NCBI GenBank assembly: GCA_036524855.1 | Contig: DATDBL010000130.1 | Span: forward strand, 79,468 to 143,467 | DNA length: 64,000 nucleotides | Reading direction: 5' to 3' | DNA from: Aldersonia sp036524855 | GTDB taxonomy: Bacteria > Actinomycetota > Actinomycetes > Mycobacteriales > Mycobacteriaceae | Shown: positions 18,224 to 26,223 of the stretch, piece after piece | How the letters are laid out: each line of letters starts with the position of its first letter | Numbering within the stretch: position 1 is the stretch's first letter | Notes under the pieces: model-generated | What the model saw: the letters and a program-made list of their open reading frames with translations, nothing else | Databases searched by the model: none | What the model was told of the DNA's origin: nothing | Program-made: the position numbers and the translations under genes

Positions 18224-19449
18224 CTCGCGTGCTGGGAGGTCCGCCCACCGAGCGGCTGCGCGAGCGCGTTCGGGAGCGCATGTCGCGCGGCTTGCCCCTC
18301 ACGGGAACGATCAGCCTGACGAACGTGACTGCCACCGAACGCGCAGCGATCGATCAACTCCTCGGCCGCCGAGCAAGCACGGGTGCCTCGGTGTCGGTGT
18401 CCCTGCACCGACTCGACGAGGTCTTACGGACATCGGGCATCTGGCCCGACGGACTCGGGTCGGCGATCGTTGCGTTGACCGGCCCGGTCGCGATCCGCGC
18501 CGAGGAACGCGCGCTGCGCGACGCCGCCTGGGAGCGCGCCATGGAGCCGCTGGCCGAGCTGGTCTCGGACCGACCCGAGTTGTCCGGTTGGTACGCCCGG
18601 CTGGAGTCCGCCGGGCTGTTGCGACGCCTGTCCGGTGACACGACAGCCGGCGATCTCGTGCGGCAGCTGTGTTCGGTGCTGCGTGCGCTCCCGACGGCGA
18701 TGGAACAGCTGCCCCGCTTCTCCGCCCGCGTGCTCGGCAATGCGCACGCGCTCGATGACGGCAACCCGTTGACGACGCTCGTCCTCGGTGCGGCGAGGGA
18801 GATCGGCGGAGCACCCGAAGGAGCGGGTGCGGCCTGGCGCCGCATGGTGTGGGCGTCGGTCGGATTGTTGCGAGACGAACTCAGCAGCACGGTGTTGACC
18901 GCGGGGCTGCCCGGCGACGGTTCCACCGCCACGGGCTGCGCCCTCGCAGCGTGGCGCGAGAGCGGGCAGCCGGTGGTGCTGACACTGCGTCAGCTGCTCA
19001 GCGACCCCCCACGCTTCGAGGTTTCGGGAACGGTCGTTTCGGTGTGCGAGAACAGATCGGTAGTGGCTGCGGCAGCCGATCGCCTGGGCGCGGCCTGCGG
19101 ACCGATCGTGTGTTCATCGGGACAGCCGGGCGCGGCTGTGCTCGTGTTGCTGGACACACTCGCCGTCGGCGGAGCCGAGCTGCGCTACCACGGTGACTTC
19201 GACTGGCCCGGAATCAGGATCGCCAACTTCCTGAATCGGCAGTGTTCGTGGCAGCCGTGGCGATTCCGCGCTGGTGACTATCTGCGGGCGGTGCGCACGC
19301 ACGAGGGTCTGCCGTTGTCCGGTGCGGCGGTGGTGCCGTCGTGGGATGCGCAACTCGGTGCGCAAATGGCGCAGGTCGGGATTCAGGTAGAGGAAGAGGT
19401 CGTGTTGGACGACCTGTTGTGGGACCTGCGGGTCGAAGGCACGCGATGA
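18208..19449 (+). CDS. jetD: Wadjet nuclease JetD, TIGR02679/DUF2399 family
   Basis: A 413-residue protein. The GTG start at 18208 overlaps the jetC end by 16 nt (VVDRLTRVLGGPPTERLRE); a GTG at 18229 is possible. The N-terminal half with LPLTGTISLTNVTATERAAI fits DUF3323. The C-terminal half carries the Toprim-like elements SVCENRSVVAAAADRLGAAC (Glu), GAAVLVLLDTLAVGGAELRY and HGDFDWPGIRIANFL (D-x-D), as in DUF2399. This is the plasmid-cutting subunit. It closes the operon; a vapC lies convergent after 78 nt. Confidence 0.85.
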   Translation: MVDRLTRVLGGPPTERLRERVRERMSRGLPLTGTISLTNVTATERAAIDQLLGRRASTGASVSVSLHRLDEVLRTSGIWPDGLGSAIVALTGPVAIRAEERALRDAAWERAMEPLAELVSDRPELSGWYARLESAGLLRRLSGDTTAGDLVRQLCSVLRALPTAMEQLPRFSARVLGNAHALDDGNPLTTLVLGAAREIGGAPEGAGAAWRRMVWASVGLLRDELSSTVLTAGLPGDGSTATGCALAAWRESGQPVVLTLRQLLSDPPRFEVSGTVVSVCENRSVVAAAADRLGAACGPIVCSSGQPGAAVLVLLDTLAVGGAELRYHGDFDWPGIRIANFLNRQCSWQPWRFRAGDYLRAVRTHEGLPLSGAAVVPSWDAQLGAQMAQVGIQVEEEVVLDDLLWDLRVEGTR

Positions 19450-19527
19450 CCTGTGGTCGACTCGGTTTCCGGCCGATTCGTTCGGAGCCCAGGGGTCACG
19501 CTACGGCGGGGCGCCGACACGTCCGCG

Positions 19528-19950
19528 TCACAGGGACCCGCGCGGCGCGATCCACCGCTGCTCGAAGTCGACGACCGTCGCGGCGACTTCGTAGTCGGCG
19601 TCGTAGTGCAGCACGGTCAGCCGATGTCGCGCGGCCAGCACGGAGACCAGCAGATCGGCGATGCCGACGGCCCGGTGTCGACCGGTGCGGGCGAGTCGAC
19701 GTTGGGCGTCGAGAGCGGCCTGCCAATGCTCGTCGTCGGTCGGGCGGTACTCGAACGCGGACCGCCGATCTGACCGCCGTACCTCGTAGTCGTGCAGATT
19801 GCGAGAGCTGAAGAGCGCCTCCGCATCGAGTGCGGCGCAAGTCGCGACCAGTCCCTCGTCGATGATCGGCATGATCCGACGAGCGACGACCGGCAGCTTG
19901 ATTCGCGACATCGCGCTCGTATCCAGGAAGTAGCGCGCAATCAGCGCCAC
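19528..19950 (-). CDS. vapC: VapC-type PIN-domain toxin
   Basis: This 140-residue PIN-domain ribonuclease has a GTG start (VALIARYFLDTSAMSRIKLP). Conserved acidic positions are visible: Asp in FLDTSA, Glu in LDAEALFSSRNLHDYEV, Asp in VGIADLLVSVLAA and Asp in LHYDADYEVAA. VapC toxins cleave tRNA or rRNA and are neutralised by VapB. The start overlaps the vapB stop by 10 nt, so the pair is co-translated. It looks full length. Confidence 0.88.
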   Translation of the reverse strand: MALIARYFLDTSAMSRIKLPVVARRIMPIIDEGLVATCAALDAEALFSSRNLHDYEVRRSDRRSAFEYRPTDDEHWQAALDAQRRLARTGRHRAVGIADLLVSVLAARHRLTVLHYDADYEVAATVVDFEQRWIAPRGSL

Positions 19951-20147
19951 GCGTCCTCGCGTGCTGCTTTGTCCGCGAGGTCGTCGTAGTCCCCTTCGAT
20001 CATCCGGATGGCCTCGCGTCGGCGCGGCCCCGCCGCGGCGGCCTGACGCAATGCGGCGCGCACGGTGTCCGACACCCCCTCGGTCTTCAGTTCGGTTCGG
20101 GCGAGGTCGAGCAACTCGTCGTCGATGTCGATCAGCCGTTTTGTCAT
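19941..20147 (-). CDS. vapB: VapB-type antitoxin
   Basis: A 68-residue antitoxin starting MTKRLIDIDDELLDLARTEL, with the N-terminal DNA-binding element of the VapB (DUF2191) family followed by GVSDTVRAALRQAAA and a C-terminal toxin-binding tail ending DKAAREDAWR. It would neutralise VapC and repress the operon. A decayed relative lies at 10616-10808 with almost the same first 28 residues, so two related modules once bracketed the intact Wadjet system. Confidence 0.88.
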   Translation of the reverse strand: MTKRLIDIDDELLDLARTELKTEGVSDTVRAALRQAAAAGPRRREAIRMIEGDYDDLADKAAREDAWR

Positions 20148-20160
20148 GACGGACTCCTAG

Positions 20161-20195
20161 TCTATATAGCAGATGGGCCATCAAGTATATGCGAT
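20161..20195 (-). promoter_or_regulatory. vapBC promoter/operator region
   Basis: Read on the minus strand, TATACT (about 20187-20192) and an 8-bp palindrome CTATATAG (20163-20170) lie 15-45 nt upstream of the vapB ATG. They are AT-rich in an otherwise GC-rich surrounding and are the best candidates for the -10 box and the VapB operator. Confidence 0.4.
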
Positions 20196-20233
20196 GCTGC
20201 ACGTTCGATCGACTCGACGTACCGAGCGCCGAT

Positions 20234-20263
20234 TTGGTTCCCCGACCACGCGTTCTCTACACT
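20234..20263 (+). promoter_or_regulatory. Candidate promoter for the rpsH half of the spc operon
   Basis: TTGGTT (20234) and TACACT (20258), spaced by 18 nt, resemble a sigma-70-type promoter 250 nt upstream of rpsH. A promoter of its own is expected, because the island and the terminator after rpsN cut this half of the operon off from upstream transcription. The 340 nt between vapB and rpsH hold no gene. Confidence 0.45.
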
Positions 20264-20514
20264 GGCACAGTTGCCCGGACAAACGGCGCGTTCGCGCGTG
20301 CCCGGACCCGCGCGACGACCAGCGAAGTAACACTCCGGTGCGATGTTCTCGCATCGGCGTGGCACCACCCCGAACCGGCCACCGCCGGTCCGGACCGATC
20401 ACTTCGCGGTAGGCCCACGACGCGACGAACCAGGCCCGACGGAACTGTGTGTCGGGAACCGGCCCGAGCGTGCTGCATGGGAACCGCTGCGAGAAAGGTT
20501 GACGGAACGCTGTC

Positions 20515-20913
20515 ATGACCATGACCGATCCGATCGCAGACTTCCTCACGCGTCTGCGCAACGCCAACTCGGCGTACCACGACGAGGTGAAGCTTCCGCA
20601 CTCGAAGCTGAAGGCGAACATCGCCGAGATCCTCAAGCGCGAGGGCTACATCGCCGAGTACCGCACCGAGGATGCCGCGGTCGGCAAGACCCTCGTCGTC
20701 GATCTCAAGTACGGCCCGAGCCGTGAGCGCAGCCTCGCCGGCGTGCGTCGCGTCTCCAAGCCCGGCCTGCGGGTCTACGCGAAATCCACCAACCTGCCCA
20801 AGGTTCTGGGCGGCCTCGGCGTGGCGATCATCTCCACGTCCTCCGGCCTGCTCACCGACCGCCAGGCAGCCAAGCAGGGTGTAGGCGGGGAAGTCCTCGC
20901 CTACGTCTGGTAA
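20515..20913 (+). CDS. rpsH: 30S ribosomal protein S8
   Basis: This is a 132-residue S8 starting MTMTDPIADFLTRLRNANSA and ending with the conserved ISTSSGLLTDRQAAKQGVGG and EVLAYVW. S8 is a primary 16S rRNA binder and, in Escherichia coli, the autogenous repressor of spc. It is the first gene after the island. GAGAAAGG upstream provides a ribosome binding site. Confidence 0.97.
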   Translation: MTMTDPIADFLTRLRNANSAYHDEVKLPHSKLKANIAEILKREGYIAEYRTEDAAVGKTLVVDLKYGPSRERSLAGVRRVSKPGLRVYAKSTNLPKVLGGLGVAIISTSSGLLTDRQAAKQGVGGEVLAYVW

Positions 20914-20924
20914 GGGGGACGGAC

Positions 20925-21461
20925 ATGTCGCGTATCGGTAAGAAGCCGATCACGGTTCCCTCGGGCGTCGAGGTGAAGATCGACGGTCAGGACGTCGCGG
21001 TGAAGGGCCCCAAGGGCAGCCTCGCGCTGACTGTCGCGGAACCGATCACCATCGCGCAGGAGGACGGTCAGCTCGCTGTGAGCCGCCCAGACGACGAGCG
21101 CCGCAGCCGCGCGCTGCACGGCCTCACCCGCACCCTGGTGCAGAACCTGATCGTCGGGGTCACCGAGGGCTACACCACCAAGATGGAGATCCACGGCGTC
21201 GGCTACCGCGTCGCGCTCAAGGGCAAGGATCTCGAGTTCGCGCTCGGCTACAGCCACCCGGTGCCGATTCCGGCGCCCGACGGCATCACCTTCGCGGTCG
21301 AGACCCCCACAAGGTTCTCCATCTCCGGTATCGACAAGCAGAAGGTCGGCCAGATCTCGGCCAACATCCGCCGCCTGCGTCGCCCCGACCCGTACAAGGG
21401 CAAGGGCATTCGCTACGAAGGCGAGCAGATCCGGCGCAAGGTCGGAAAGACGGGTAAGTGA
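20925..21461 (+). CDS. rplF: 50S ribosomal protein L6
   Basis: A 178-residue L6 starting MSRIGKKPITVPSGVEVKID, with the two L6 repeats and the C-terminal signature PDPYKGKGIRYEGEQIRRKV. L6 binds 23S rRNA near the sarcin-ricin loop. GGGGGA precedes the ATG, and the stop overlaps the rplR start. Confidence 0.97.
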   Translation: MSRIGKKPITVPSGVEVKIDGQDVAVKGPKGSLALTVAEPITIAQEDGQLAVSRPDDERRSRALHGLTRTLVQNLIVGVTEGYTTKMEIHGVGYRVALKGKDLEFALGYSHPVPIPAPDGITFAVETPTRFSISGIDKQKVGQISANIRRLRRPDPYKGKGIRYEGEQIRRKVGKTGK

Positions 21462-21868
21462 TGAGCCAGACCGAGAACCAGAAGGCCAAGCGGATCCCGC
21501 TCGGCAAGGACGCCTCCACCACGCGTCGGCTGTCGAAGACGCGTCGCCATTTCCGGTTGCGCAAGAAGATCTCGGGCACGCCGCAGCGCCCGCGCCTCGT
21601 GGTGAACCGCAGTTCGCGGCACCTGCACGCGCAGATCGTCGACGACCTCGCCGGGCGCACACTGGCCGCGGCGTCGACCATCGAGGCCGACGTGCGCGCG
21701 CTCGATGGCGACAAGTCCGCCCGCGGAGCGAAGGTCGGCGAATTGCTCGCAGCGCGTGCCAAGGCGGCCGGCATCGAGGCCGTGGTCTTCGACCGCGGTG
21801 GCCACGACTACCACGGCCGCATCGCGGCCCTGGCGGACGCGGCGCGCGAAGGCGGGTTGAAATTCTGA
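21461..21868 (+). CDS. rplR: 50S ribosomal protein L18
   Basis: A 135-residue L18 with TRRHFRLRKKISGTPQRPRL, the HLHAQIVDDLAGRTLAAAST segment and the C-terminal VVFDRGGHDYHGRIAALADA. It binds 5S rRNA. I use the ATG at 21461, which overlaps the rplF stop; a GTG one codon upstream adds one residue. The N-terminus (MSQTENQKAKRIPLGKDAST) is a short extension. Confidence 0.96.
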   Translation: MSQTENQKAKRIPLGKDASTTRRLSKTRRHFRLRKKISGTPQRPRLVVNRSSRHLHAQIVDDLAGRTLAAASTIEADVRALDGDKSARGAKVGELLAARAKAAGIEAVVFDRGGHDYHGRIAALADAAREGGLKF

Positions 21869-21920
21869 TGAGAACACAGTCGGCACATCCAAAGATGGCA
21901 ACAAACGGAGGGAACGCCTG

Positions 21921-22559
21921 ATGCCCGGACGTCAGAGGCGTGACGGCGGCAGCGGACCCGCCGGAGCAAGCGGAGGAAGCACCGAGGGTCGTGGCGACCG
22001 TCGCGACCGTCGGGACCAGCGTGGCGGGCGCGACTCGGCCGAGAAGAGCAATCAGCTCGAGCGCGTCGTCGCGATCAACCGCGTATCGAAGGTCGTCAAG
22101 GGCGGCCGGCGTTTCAGCTTCACCGCGCTGGTCATCGTCGGTGACGGCGCCGGCCTGGTCGGTGTCGGCTACGGCAAGGCCAAGGAAGTGCCCGCGGCCA
22201 TTCAGAAGGGTGTCGAGGAGGCTCGCAAGAACTTCTTCCGCGTCCCGATGATCGGCTCCACGATCACCCACCCGGTGCAGGGTGAGGCCGCGGCGGGCGT
22301 CGTCATGCTTCGTCCGGCCAGCCCGGGTACCGGGGTGATCGCCGGCGGCGCCGTCCGCGCCGTACTCGAGTGCGCGGGCATCCACGACATCCTGTCCAAG
22401 TCGCTCGGCAGCGACAACGCGATCAACGTCGTCCATGCGACGGTCGCGGCACTCAAGATGCTGCAGCGCCCCGAGGAGGTCGCGGCCCGCCGTGGCCTGC
22501 CGATCGAGGACGTCGCCCCTGCGGGCATGCTGCGCGCACGCGCCGGACAGGGGGCCTGA
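21921..22559 (+). CDS. rpsE: 30S ribosomal protein S5
   Basis: A 212-residue S5. The core begins LERVVAINRVSKVVKGGRRF and holds the S5 signature through GVGYGKAKEVPAAIQKGVEE and the C-terminal ASPGTGVIAGGAVRAVLECA. The first 45 residues are a Gly/Arg/Asp-rich low-complexity extension (GDRRDRRDQRGGRD). GGAGGG lies before the ATG. S5 takes part in decoding fidelity and mRNA unwinding. Confidence 0.97.
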   Translation: MPGRQRRDGGSGPAGASGGSTEGRGDRRDRRDQRGGRDSAEKSNQLERVVAINRVSKVVKGGRRFSFTALVIVGDGAGLVGVGYGKAKEVPAAIQKGVEEARKNFFRVPMIGSTITHPVQGEAAAGVVMLRPASPGTGVIAGGAVRAVLECAGIHDILSKSLGSDNAINVVHATVAALKMLQRPEEVAARRGLPIEDVAPAGMLRARAGQGA

Positions 22560-22561
22560 CC

Positions 22562-22810
22562 ATGGCCCAACTGAAGATCACCCAGGTCAAGAGCACCATC
22601 GGGACCAAGCAGAACCAGCGGGAGAGCCTGCGGACGCTCGGCCTGCGCAAGATCCGGCAGTCGGTGGTGCGCGAGGACAACGCGCAGAACCGGGGCCTGG
22701 TCAACACGGTGCGCCATCTCGTCACGGTCGAGGAGGTCGGGGCGAGCGAAGCGACGGGGGAGAACACCGGGGCGAGCGAAGCGACGGGGGAGAGGACACC
22801 GCGAGTATGA
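22562..22810 (+). CDS. rpmD: 50S ribosomal protein L30 with repeat-derived C-terminal tail
   Basis: The first 60 residues are a normal L30 (MAQLKITQVKSTIGTKQNQR, ending NTVRHLVTVEEV). The protein then runs on for about 22 residues, GASEATGENTGASEATGERT plus PRV, encoded by two copies of a 30-bp direct repeat. L30 is normally about 60 residues here, so the tail looks like an insertion of repetitive DNA that was tolerated at the C-terminus. The stop overlaps the rplO start (ATGA). Confidence 0.95.
   Translation: MAQLKITQVKSTIGTKQNQRESLRTLGLRKIRQSVVREDNAQNRGLVNTVRHLVTVEEVGASEATGENTGASEATGERTPRV
22739..22800 (+). repeat. Two 30-bp direct repeats at the rpmD 3' end
   Basis: GGGGCGAGCGAAGCGACGGG followed by GGAGAACACC at 22739-22768 is repeated at 22769-22800 with a small change near the end. 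The 21-nt core GGGGCGAGCGAAGCGACGGG(G) occurs again, inverted, at 39556-39576. Three exact copies in 64 kb suggest a dispersed repeat family. Confidence 0.75.
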
Positions 22811-23247
22811 CGATCAAACTGCATCACCTGAAGCCGGCGGCCGGCGAGAAGACGGCCAAGACCCGTGTCGGTCGCGGCGAGGGATCCAAGGGCAAGACCG
22901 CCGGTCGCGGCACCAAGGGCACCAAGGCGCGCAAGAACGTCTCGGCCGCCTTCGAGGGCGGGCAGATGCCGCTGCACATGCGGCTGCCCAAGCTCAAGGG
23001 CTTCACCAACCGGTTCCGCACCGAGTACCAGGTCGTGAACGTCGCGGACCTGGCGAAGCTCTTCCCCGAGGGCGGCGCCGTCGGCGTCGACGACCTCGTC
23101 GCGAAGGGCGCGGTGCGCAAGAACCAGCTGGTGAAGGTGCTCGGCGAGGGCGAGATCGGCGTCGCGGTGCAGGTCACCGCGGACAAGTTCTCCGGTTCGG
23201 CGAAGGAGAAGATCGCCGCCGCCGGGGGTACCGTCTCCGAGCGCTGA
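22807..23247 (+). CDS. rplO: 50S ribosomal protein L15
   Basis: A 146-residue L15 starting MTIKLHHLKPAAGEKTAKTR, with the glycine-rich RNA-binding segment VGRGEGSKGKTAGRGTKG and the C-terminal KFSGSAKEKIAAAGGTVSER. It is a 23S rRNA binder needed in late 50S assembly. Its start overlaps the rpmD stop. A hairpin lies 20 nt after its stop, so rplO ends this transcript and secY is likely served by its own promoter. Confidence 0.97.
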   Translation: MTIKLHHLKPAAGEKTAKTRVGRGEGSKGKTAGRGTKGTKARKNVSAAFEGGQMPLHMRLPKLKGFTNRFRTEYQVVNVADLAKLFPEGGAVGVDDLVAKGAVRKNQLVKVLGEGEIGVAVQVTADKFSGSAKEKIAAAGGTVSER

Positions 23248-23266
23248 CTCCCGAGGGGTCGCACGT

Positions 23267-23301
23267 CGAGCCGCGGTCGATAGCACTTCGACCGCGGCTC
23301 G
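23267..23301 (+). terminator. Hairpin terminator after rplO
   Basis: CGAGCCGCGGTCGA and its exact complement TCGACCGCGGCTCG form a 14-bp stem with the 7-nt loop TAGCACT, 20 nt past the rplO stop. No U tract follows. The remaining 240 nt before secY hold no gene; TATTCT at 23376 is a weak -10 candidate for secY. Confidence 0.75.
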
Positions 23302-23544
23302 CGTCGTCTGTGATCGGACCATCCCGGCAGGCCGGATCCACCCGACCGGTCAGGTGAGGTGTCCGAACCGACTGTTATTCTCGAAAACTGCGAGACCGGG
23401 AGCCCGGTTCCTCGCATTGTGTTCGCCGGTGCTGGTCACATCGCCGACGGCCACAGACCAGAACGCCCCACGACCACAGACCGTTATCGCTGGCACGGCC
23501 AGCTTCCCGCCTAGTCGCCGCGCCGGCGACACCCAGGAGGATCT

Positions 23545-24867
23545 TTGCTTTCCGCCTTCGTGTCGGCCTTCCGGACCCCGGACTTGAGACGGAAGATTCT
23601 CTTCACGCTCGGTCTGGTGGCCCTCTACCGGCTCGGTGCGTCGGTGCCCTCACCCGGCGTCGACTACGGCAACGTACAGCAATGTATCGACCAGGTCTCC
23701 GGCGGCGACTCGGCGGGCATCTACCAGCTGATCAACCTGTTCTCCGGCGGCGCGCTGCTGCAACTGTCGGTCTTCGCGATCGGCATCATGCCGTACATCA
23801 CCGCGAGCATCATCGTCCAGCTGCTCACCGTGGTCATTCCGCGGTTCATGGAGCTGAAAAAAGAAGGCCAGGCCGGCCAGACGAAGATGACGCAGTACAC
23901 GCGCTACATCTCGATTGCGCTCGCCGTGCTGCAGGCCACCGGCATCGTCGCCCTCGCCGCCCGGGGTCAGCTGCTGCAGGGCTGTCAACAGGAGATCATC
24001 GCCGACCAGAGCATCTTCGGGCTCGTCATCATCGTGCTGGTGATGACCGCCGGCGCCGCGCTGGTGATGTGGTTCGGCGAGTTGATCACCGAGCGCGGCA
24101 TCGGCAACGGCATGTCGCTGCTGATCTTCGCCGGCATCGCCTCGCGCATCCCGTCGGAGGGCAAGGCCATCCTCGACAGCCGCGGCCCGCTGGTGTTCGC
24201 CCTGGTCTGCGTCGCCGCGCTCGCGATCGTCACCGCGGTCGTGTTCGTCGAGCAGGGCCAGCGCCGCATCCCCGTGCAGTACGCCAAGCGCATGGTCGGC
24301 CGCAAGATGTACGGCGGCTCATCGACCTACCTGCCGCTGAAGGTCAACCAGGCGGGCGTCATCCCCGTGATCTTCGCCTCCTCGCTGCTCTATCTGCCCA
24401 ACCTCATCGCGCAGCTCACCTCGGCGACCACCGCTGCGAACCCGAGCTGGTGGCAGCGCATCATCCAGACCTACCTCGTCAATCCGGGCAACCCGGTCTA
24501 CATCGCGATCTACTTCGCCCTGATCGTGTTCTTCACGTACTTCTACGTGGCGATCACCTTCGATCCGGAGGAGCGCGCGGACGAGATGAAGAAGTTCGGC
24601 GGCTTCATCCCGGGTATCCGACCGGGACGGCCGACCGCCGACTATCTCCAATACGTATTGAGCCGGATCACACTTCCGGGCTCGATCTACCTCGGCCTGG
24701 TCGCGGTTCTGCCGAACCTGTTCCTCGACCTGGGCGCCTCCGGAAGCCAGGGCAACCTGCCGTTCGGTGGCACGGCGGTGCTGATCATGGTCAGCGTCGG
24801 CCTCGACACGGTCAAACAGATCGAAAGTCAGTTGATGCAACGCAACTACGAAGGGTTCCTCAAGTGA
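23545..24867 (+). CDS. secY: Preprotein translocase subunit SecY
   Basis: This 440-residue SecY has a TTG start at 23545 with AGGAGG directly upstream. It shows the ten membrane helices, the plug region after helix 1 (GVDYGNVQQCIDQVSGGDS) and conserved cytoplasmic loop sequences (ITERGIGNGMSLLIFAGIAS and QRRIPVQYAKRMVGRKMYGG). It forms the Sec channel with SecE and SecG. The stop overlaps the adk GTG (GTGA). Confidence 0.97.
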   Translation: MLSAFVSAFRTPDLRRKILFTLGLVALYRLGASVPSPGVDYGNVQQCIDQVSGGDSAGIYQLINLFSGGALLQLSVFAIGIMPYITASIIVQLLTVVIPRFMELKKEGQAGQTKMTQYTRYISIALAVLQATGIVALAARGQLLQGCQQEIIADQSIFGLVIIVLVMTAGAALVMWFGELITERGIGNGMSLLIFAGIASRIPSEGKAILDSRGPLVFALVCVAALAIVTAVVFVEQGQRRIPVQYAKRMVGRKMYGGSSTYLPLKVNQAGVIPVIFASSLLYLPNLIAQLTSATTAANPSWWQRIIQTYLVNPGNPVYIAIYFALIVFFTYFYVAITFDPEERADEMKKFGGFIPGIRPGRPTADYLQYVLSRITLPGSIYLGLVAVLPNLFLDLGASGSQGNLPFGGTAVLIMVSVGLDTVKQIESQLMQRNYEGFLK

Positions 24868-25409
24868 GAATCGTTTTGCTCGGTCCGCCCGGCGCTGGGA
24901 AGGGCACGCAGGCCGTGCTGCTGTCCGAGAAGCTGGGTGTACCCCACATCTCCACCGGGGACCTCTTCCGCGCGAACATCGGGCAGTCCACCCCGTTGGG
25001 CCTCGAAGCGAAGAAGTACCTCGACGCGGGCGACCTCGTGCCCAGCGACATCACCAACCGGATGGTGCAGGCCCGGGTCGCCGAACCCGACGCCGTCAAC
25101 GGGTTCGTCCTCGACGGGTTCCCCCGCACGGTCGACCAGGCCGAGGCACTCGAACAGATCCTCGCCGATCTCGACACCAAACTCGACGCGGTGCTGTGCT
25201 TCGTCGTCGACGAGGACGTCGTGGTCGAGCGGATGCTCGCCCGCGGGCGCGCCGACGACAGCGAGGACGTCATCCGCAACCGGCTGCGGGTCTACAAGGA
25301 AGAGACCGAGCCGCTGCTGACCCATTACGACGGTCTCGTCGTGTCGGTCGACGGCATCGGCGAGGTCGACGAGGTCAACAAGCGGGCCCTGCAAGCGCTG
25401 GGCCGCTAG
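24864..25409 (+). CDS. adk: Adenylate kinase
   Basis: A 181-residue enzyme interconverting ATP + AMP and 2 ADP. The GTG start gives VRIVLLGPPGAGKGTQAVLL, with the P-loop GPPGAGKGT. The AMP site is visible (STGDLFR, DGFPRTVDQAEAL). The LID segment is short (ARGRADDSEDVIRNRL) with no four-cysteine zinc insertion, as in other actinobacterial enzymes. The start overlaps the secY stop, and map follows after 11 nt, so the three are one transcript. Confidence 0.97.
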   Translation: MRIVLLGPPGAGKGTQAVLLSEKLGVPHISTGDLFRANIGQSTPLGLEAKKYLDAGDLVPSDITNRMVQARVAEPDAVNGFVLDGFPRTVDQAEALEQILADLDTKLDAVLCFVVDEDVVVERMLARGRADDSEDVIRNRLRVYKEETEPLLTHYDGLVVSVDGIGEVDEVNKRALQALGR

Positions 25410-25420
25410 GCGGGGCGTCG

Positions 25421-26215
25421 ATGGTGTTGCGCCGCAAGCGCAAGGTGGTGCCGTTCCGGTCGGCGGGCGAACTGGACGCGATGGCCGCGGCCGGCGAGGT
25501 CGTCGGCCGCGCGCTGGTCGCCGTGCGTGAGACGGCTGTTCCCGGGGTGACCACGCTCGAACTCGACGCGGTCGCCGAGCAGGTCATTCGGGAGGCGGGA
25601 GCGATCCCGTCGTTCCTGGGTTACCACGGGTTCCCCGGCTCCATCTGTGCGTCGGTCAACGAGAAGGTCGTCCACGGCATACCGTCGGCCGACGAGGTGC
25701 TCGCCGAGGGCGACCTGATCTCGATCGACTGCGGCGCGATCCTCGACGGCTGGCACGGCGATTCCGCGTGGACCTTCGGTGTCGGTCGGATAATCGAGGC
25801 CGACCGACTCCTGTCGGAGGCCACGCGGCTGTCGATGGAGGCCGGCGTCGCGGCGATGCTGCCGGGAAACCGGCTCACCGACGTCTCGCACGCCATCGAA
25901 TCGGGCACCCGCACCGCCGAAGCGGCGCACGGGCGCCGATACGGAATCGTCGACGGCTACGGCGGGCACGGCATCGGCCGCCAGATGCACCTCGAGCCGT
26001 TCCTGCCCAATGAGGGCGACCCCGGGCACGGACCGGAACTGGTGGTCGGATCCACGCTTGCGATCGAGCCGATGCTCACGCTCGGTACCACCGAGACCAA
26101 GGTCCTCGACGACGACTGGACCGTCGTCACGACCGACGGCAGCCGGGCAGCGCACTGGGAACACACCGTCGCCGTCACCGCGGAAGGGCCACGAATCCTC
26201 ACCCCGCGCCAGTAG
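25421..26215 (+). CDS. map: Methionine aminopeptidase, type I
   Basis: This 264-residue MetAP removes the initiator Met from nascent proteins. The dinuclear metal ligands are visible: the two Asp of DCGAILDGWHGDSAWTF, His in YGGHGIGRQMHLEPFLPNEG, Glu in STLAIEPMLTLG and Glu in AAHWEHTVAVT. The N-terminal VNEKVVHGIPSADEVLAEGD is typical of type I. No SH3-like N-terminal extension is present. It ends the secY-adk-map unit and is convergent with dtd, with an 8-nt gap. Confidence 0.96.
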   Translation: MVLRRKRKVVPFRSAGELDAMAAAGEVVGRALVAVRETAVPGVTTLELDAVAEQVIREAGAIPSFLGYHGFPGSICASVNEKVVHGIPSADEVLAEGDLISIDCGAILDGWHGDSAWTFGVGRIIEADRLLSEATRLSMEAGVAAMLPGNRLTDVSHAIESGTRTAEAAHGRRYGIVDGYGGHGIGRQMHLEPFLPNEGDPGHGPELVVGSTLAIEPMLTLGTTETKVLDDDWTVVTTDGSRAAHWEHTVAVTAEGPRILTPRQ

Positions 26216-26223
26216 CGTGCGCT

